Source: Desulfobulbus sp.
GTDB lineage: Bacteria; Desulfobacterota; Desulfobulbia; Desulfobulbales; Desulfobulbaceae
Reading direction: 5' to 3'
DNA length: 5,275 nucleotides
NCBI GenBank assembly: GCA_030600525.1
Contig: JAUVLX010000262.1
Span: 1-5,275 of the forward strand
Position 1 is the stretch's first letter. Each line of letters starts with the position of its first letter. Below, one piece after another: positions 5,031-5,275 of the stretch. The notes beneath the pieces were generated by a model, which did not search any database, was not told the DNA's origin, and saw nothing but the letters and a program-made list of their open reading frames with translations. The translations under genes and the position numbers were made by a program.

Positions 5031-5221
5031 TGGCGGGATGGAAAGAGTTGCTAATTGACGTTTTGAAACTCACCGACGAAACCAAACGTTTAAATCAAGA
5101 TATAGACAAGTTGCAATCTCATGTCGTTGACGTTGATAAACGGGTTGTCCGGTTAGAGACTCTTGTCGAAGTCTCTAAATACCAAGCGACGCAAGCACAA
5201 TTAACAGGGGGATCAAAATAG
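5030..5221 (+). CDS. Small coiled-coil protein, partner of the RHH regulator
   Basis: I do not recognise a function. The 63-residue product is nearly all one amphipathic helix. Residues L7, V11, L14, T18, L21, I25, L28, V32, V35, V39, L42 and V46 sit at perfect alternating 4/3 spacings, about 40 residues of unbroken heptad pattern with a single polar position. The surface is dense in Asp, Lys and Arg. The last 15 residues (QATQAQLTGGSK) look flexible. There is no signal peptide, membrane segment or cysteine, so it should be cytoplasmic. AAGGAG lies seven bases before its ATG, which overlaps the stop of the RHH gene as TAATG. Tight coupling suggests a fixed partnership with that protein, perhaps through the latter's C-terminal helix. 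A toxin role is possible but no toxin fold is visible. Confidence 0.75.
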   Translation: MAGWKELLIDVLKLTDETKRLNQDIDKLQSHVVDVDKRVVRLETLVEVSKYQATQAQLTGGSK

Positions 5222-5275
5222 CGAGTCCCAGTCGGTGTTGCCATAGCCATCAGCAGCAAAGAGTAAATCCCCCTT

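Noticed and set aside
244..5267. The 13-mer AGCAAAGAGTAAA at 244-256 and again at 5255-5267, as possible element ends
   Set aside because: One shared 13-mer in a window of this size is within chance, and the left copy lies in the thiG-thiH gap of an intact operon.
1..5275. CRISPR array or tRNA gene
   Set aside because: No regularly spaced repeats and no cloverleaf-like segment with a TTCGA-type arm was seen on either strand.

Overview
The window looks like a Gram-negative bacterial chromosome, probably an anaerobe or facultative anaerobe. The thiazole branch of thiamine synthesis is the ThiS-ThiG-ThiH type, in which ThiH is a radical-SAM tyrosine lyase, and sigma70-like promoters and Shine-Dalgarno sites are easy to find. 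The gene style suggests Desulfobacterota or a Gammaproteobacterium, but this is an impression and no marker gene settles it.

Region 1 (1-1460, minus strand) is a thiamine operon. It reads from a -35/-10 promoter into a TPP riboswitch that starts almost at the expected first transcribed base. A strong intrinsic terminator follows, then thiS, thiG and the first 72 codons of thiH, which runs off the left edge. The terminator copies the sequence of the aptamer's 3' end, which gives a simple switch: with TPP bound the terminator forms, and without TPP the aptamer 3' strand can pair with the terminator's 5' arm. The thiG ribosome binding site lies inside the Gly-Gly codons of thiS.

Region 2 (1460-1950) is an AT-rich gap with no gene I can support. 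Region 3 (1951-3649, plus strand) holds two genes that may be co-transcribed: a zinc-ribbon SAM-dependent methyltransferase with a TTG start, and an exported alpha/beta hydrolase of the DUF3089 type with a GHSQG nucleophile elbow.

Region 4 (3650-5275, plus strand) looks accessory. A gap of about 280 bases ends in three TGAWTCA boxes just before a small tyrosine recombinase that has only the catalytic domain. Directly after its stop codon, in the same frame, comes a second, diverged copy of its last 26 codons, including the active-site tyrosine. The two copies share a perfect 17-bp block. This duplicated recombinase tail is the most unusual thing in the window. Next is a promoter carrying TGTGYAT repeats and a tightly coupled two-gene operon: a ribbon-helix-helix DNA-binding protein and a 63-residue protein that is almost entirely a regular heptad coiled coil. 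Their stop and start codons overlap by one base. They resemble a small autoregulated partner pair, possibly toxin-antitoxin-like or plasmid/element maintenance, but no toxin fold is recognisable. The last 54 bases hold nothing I can assign.
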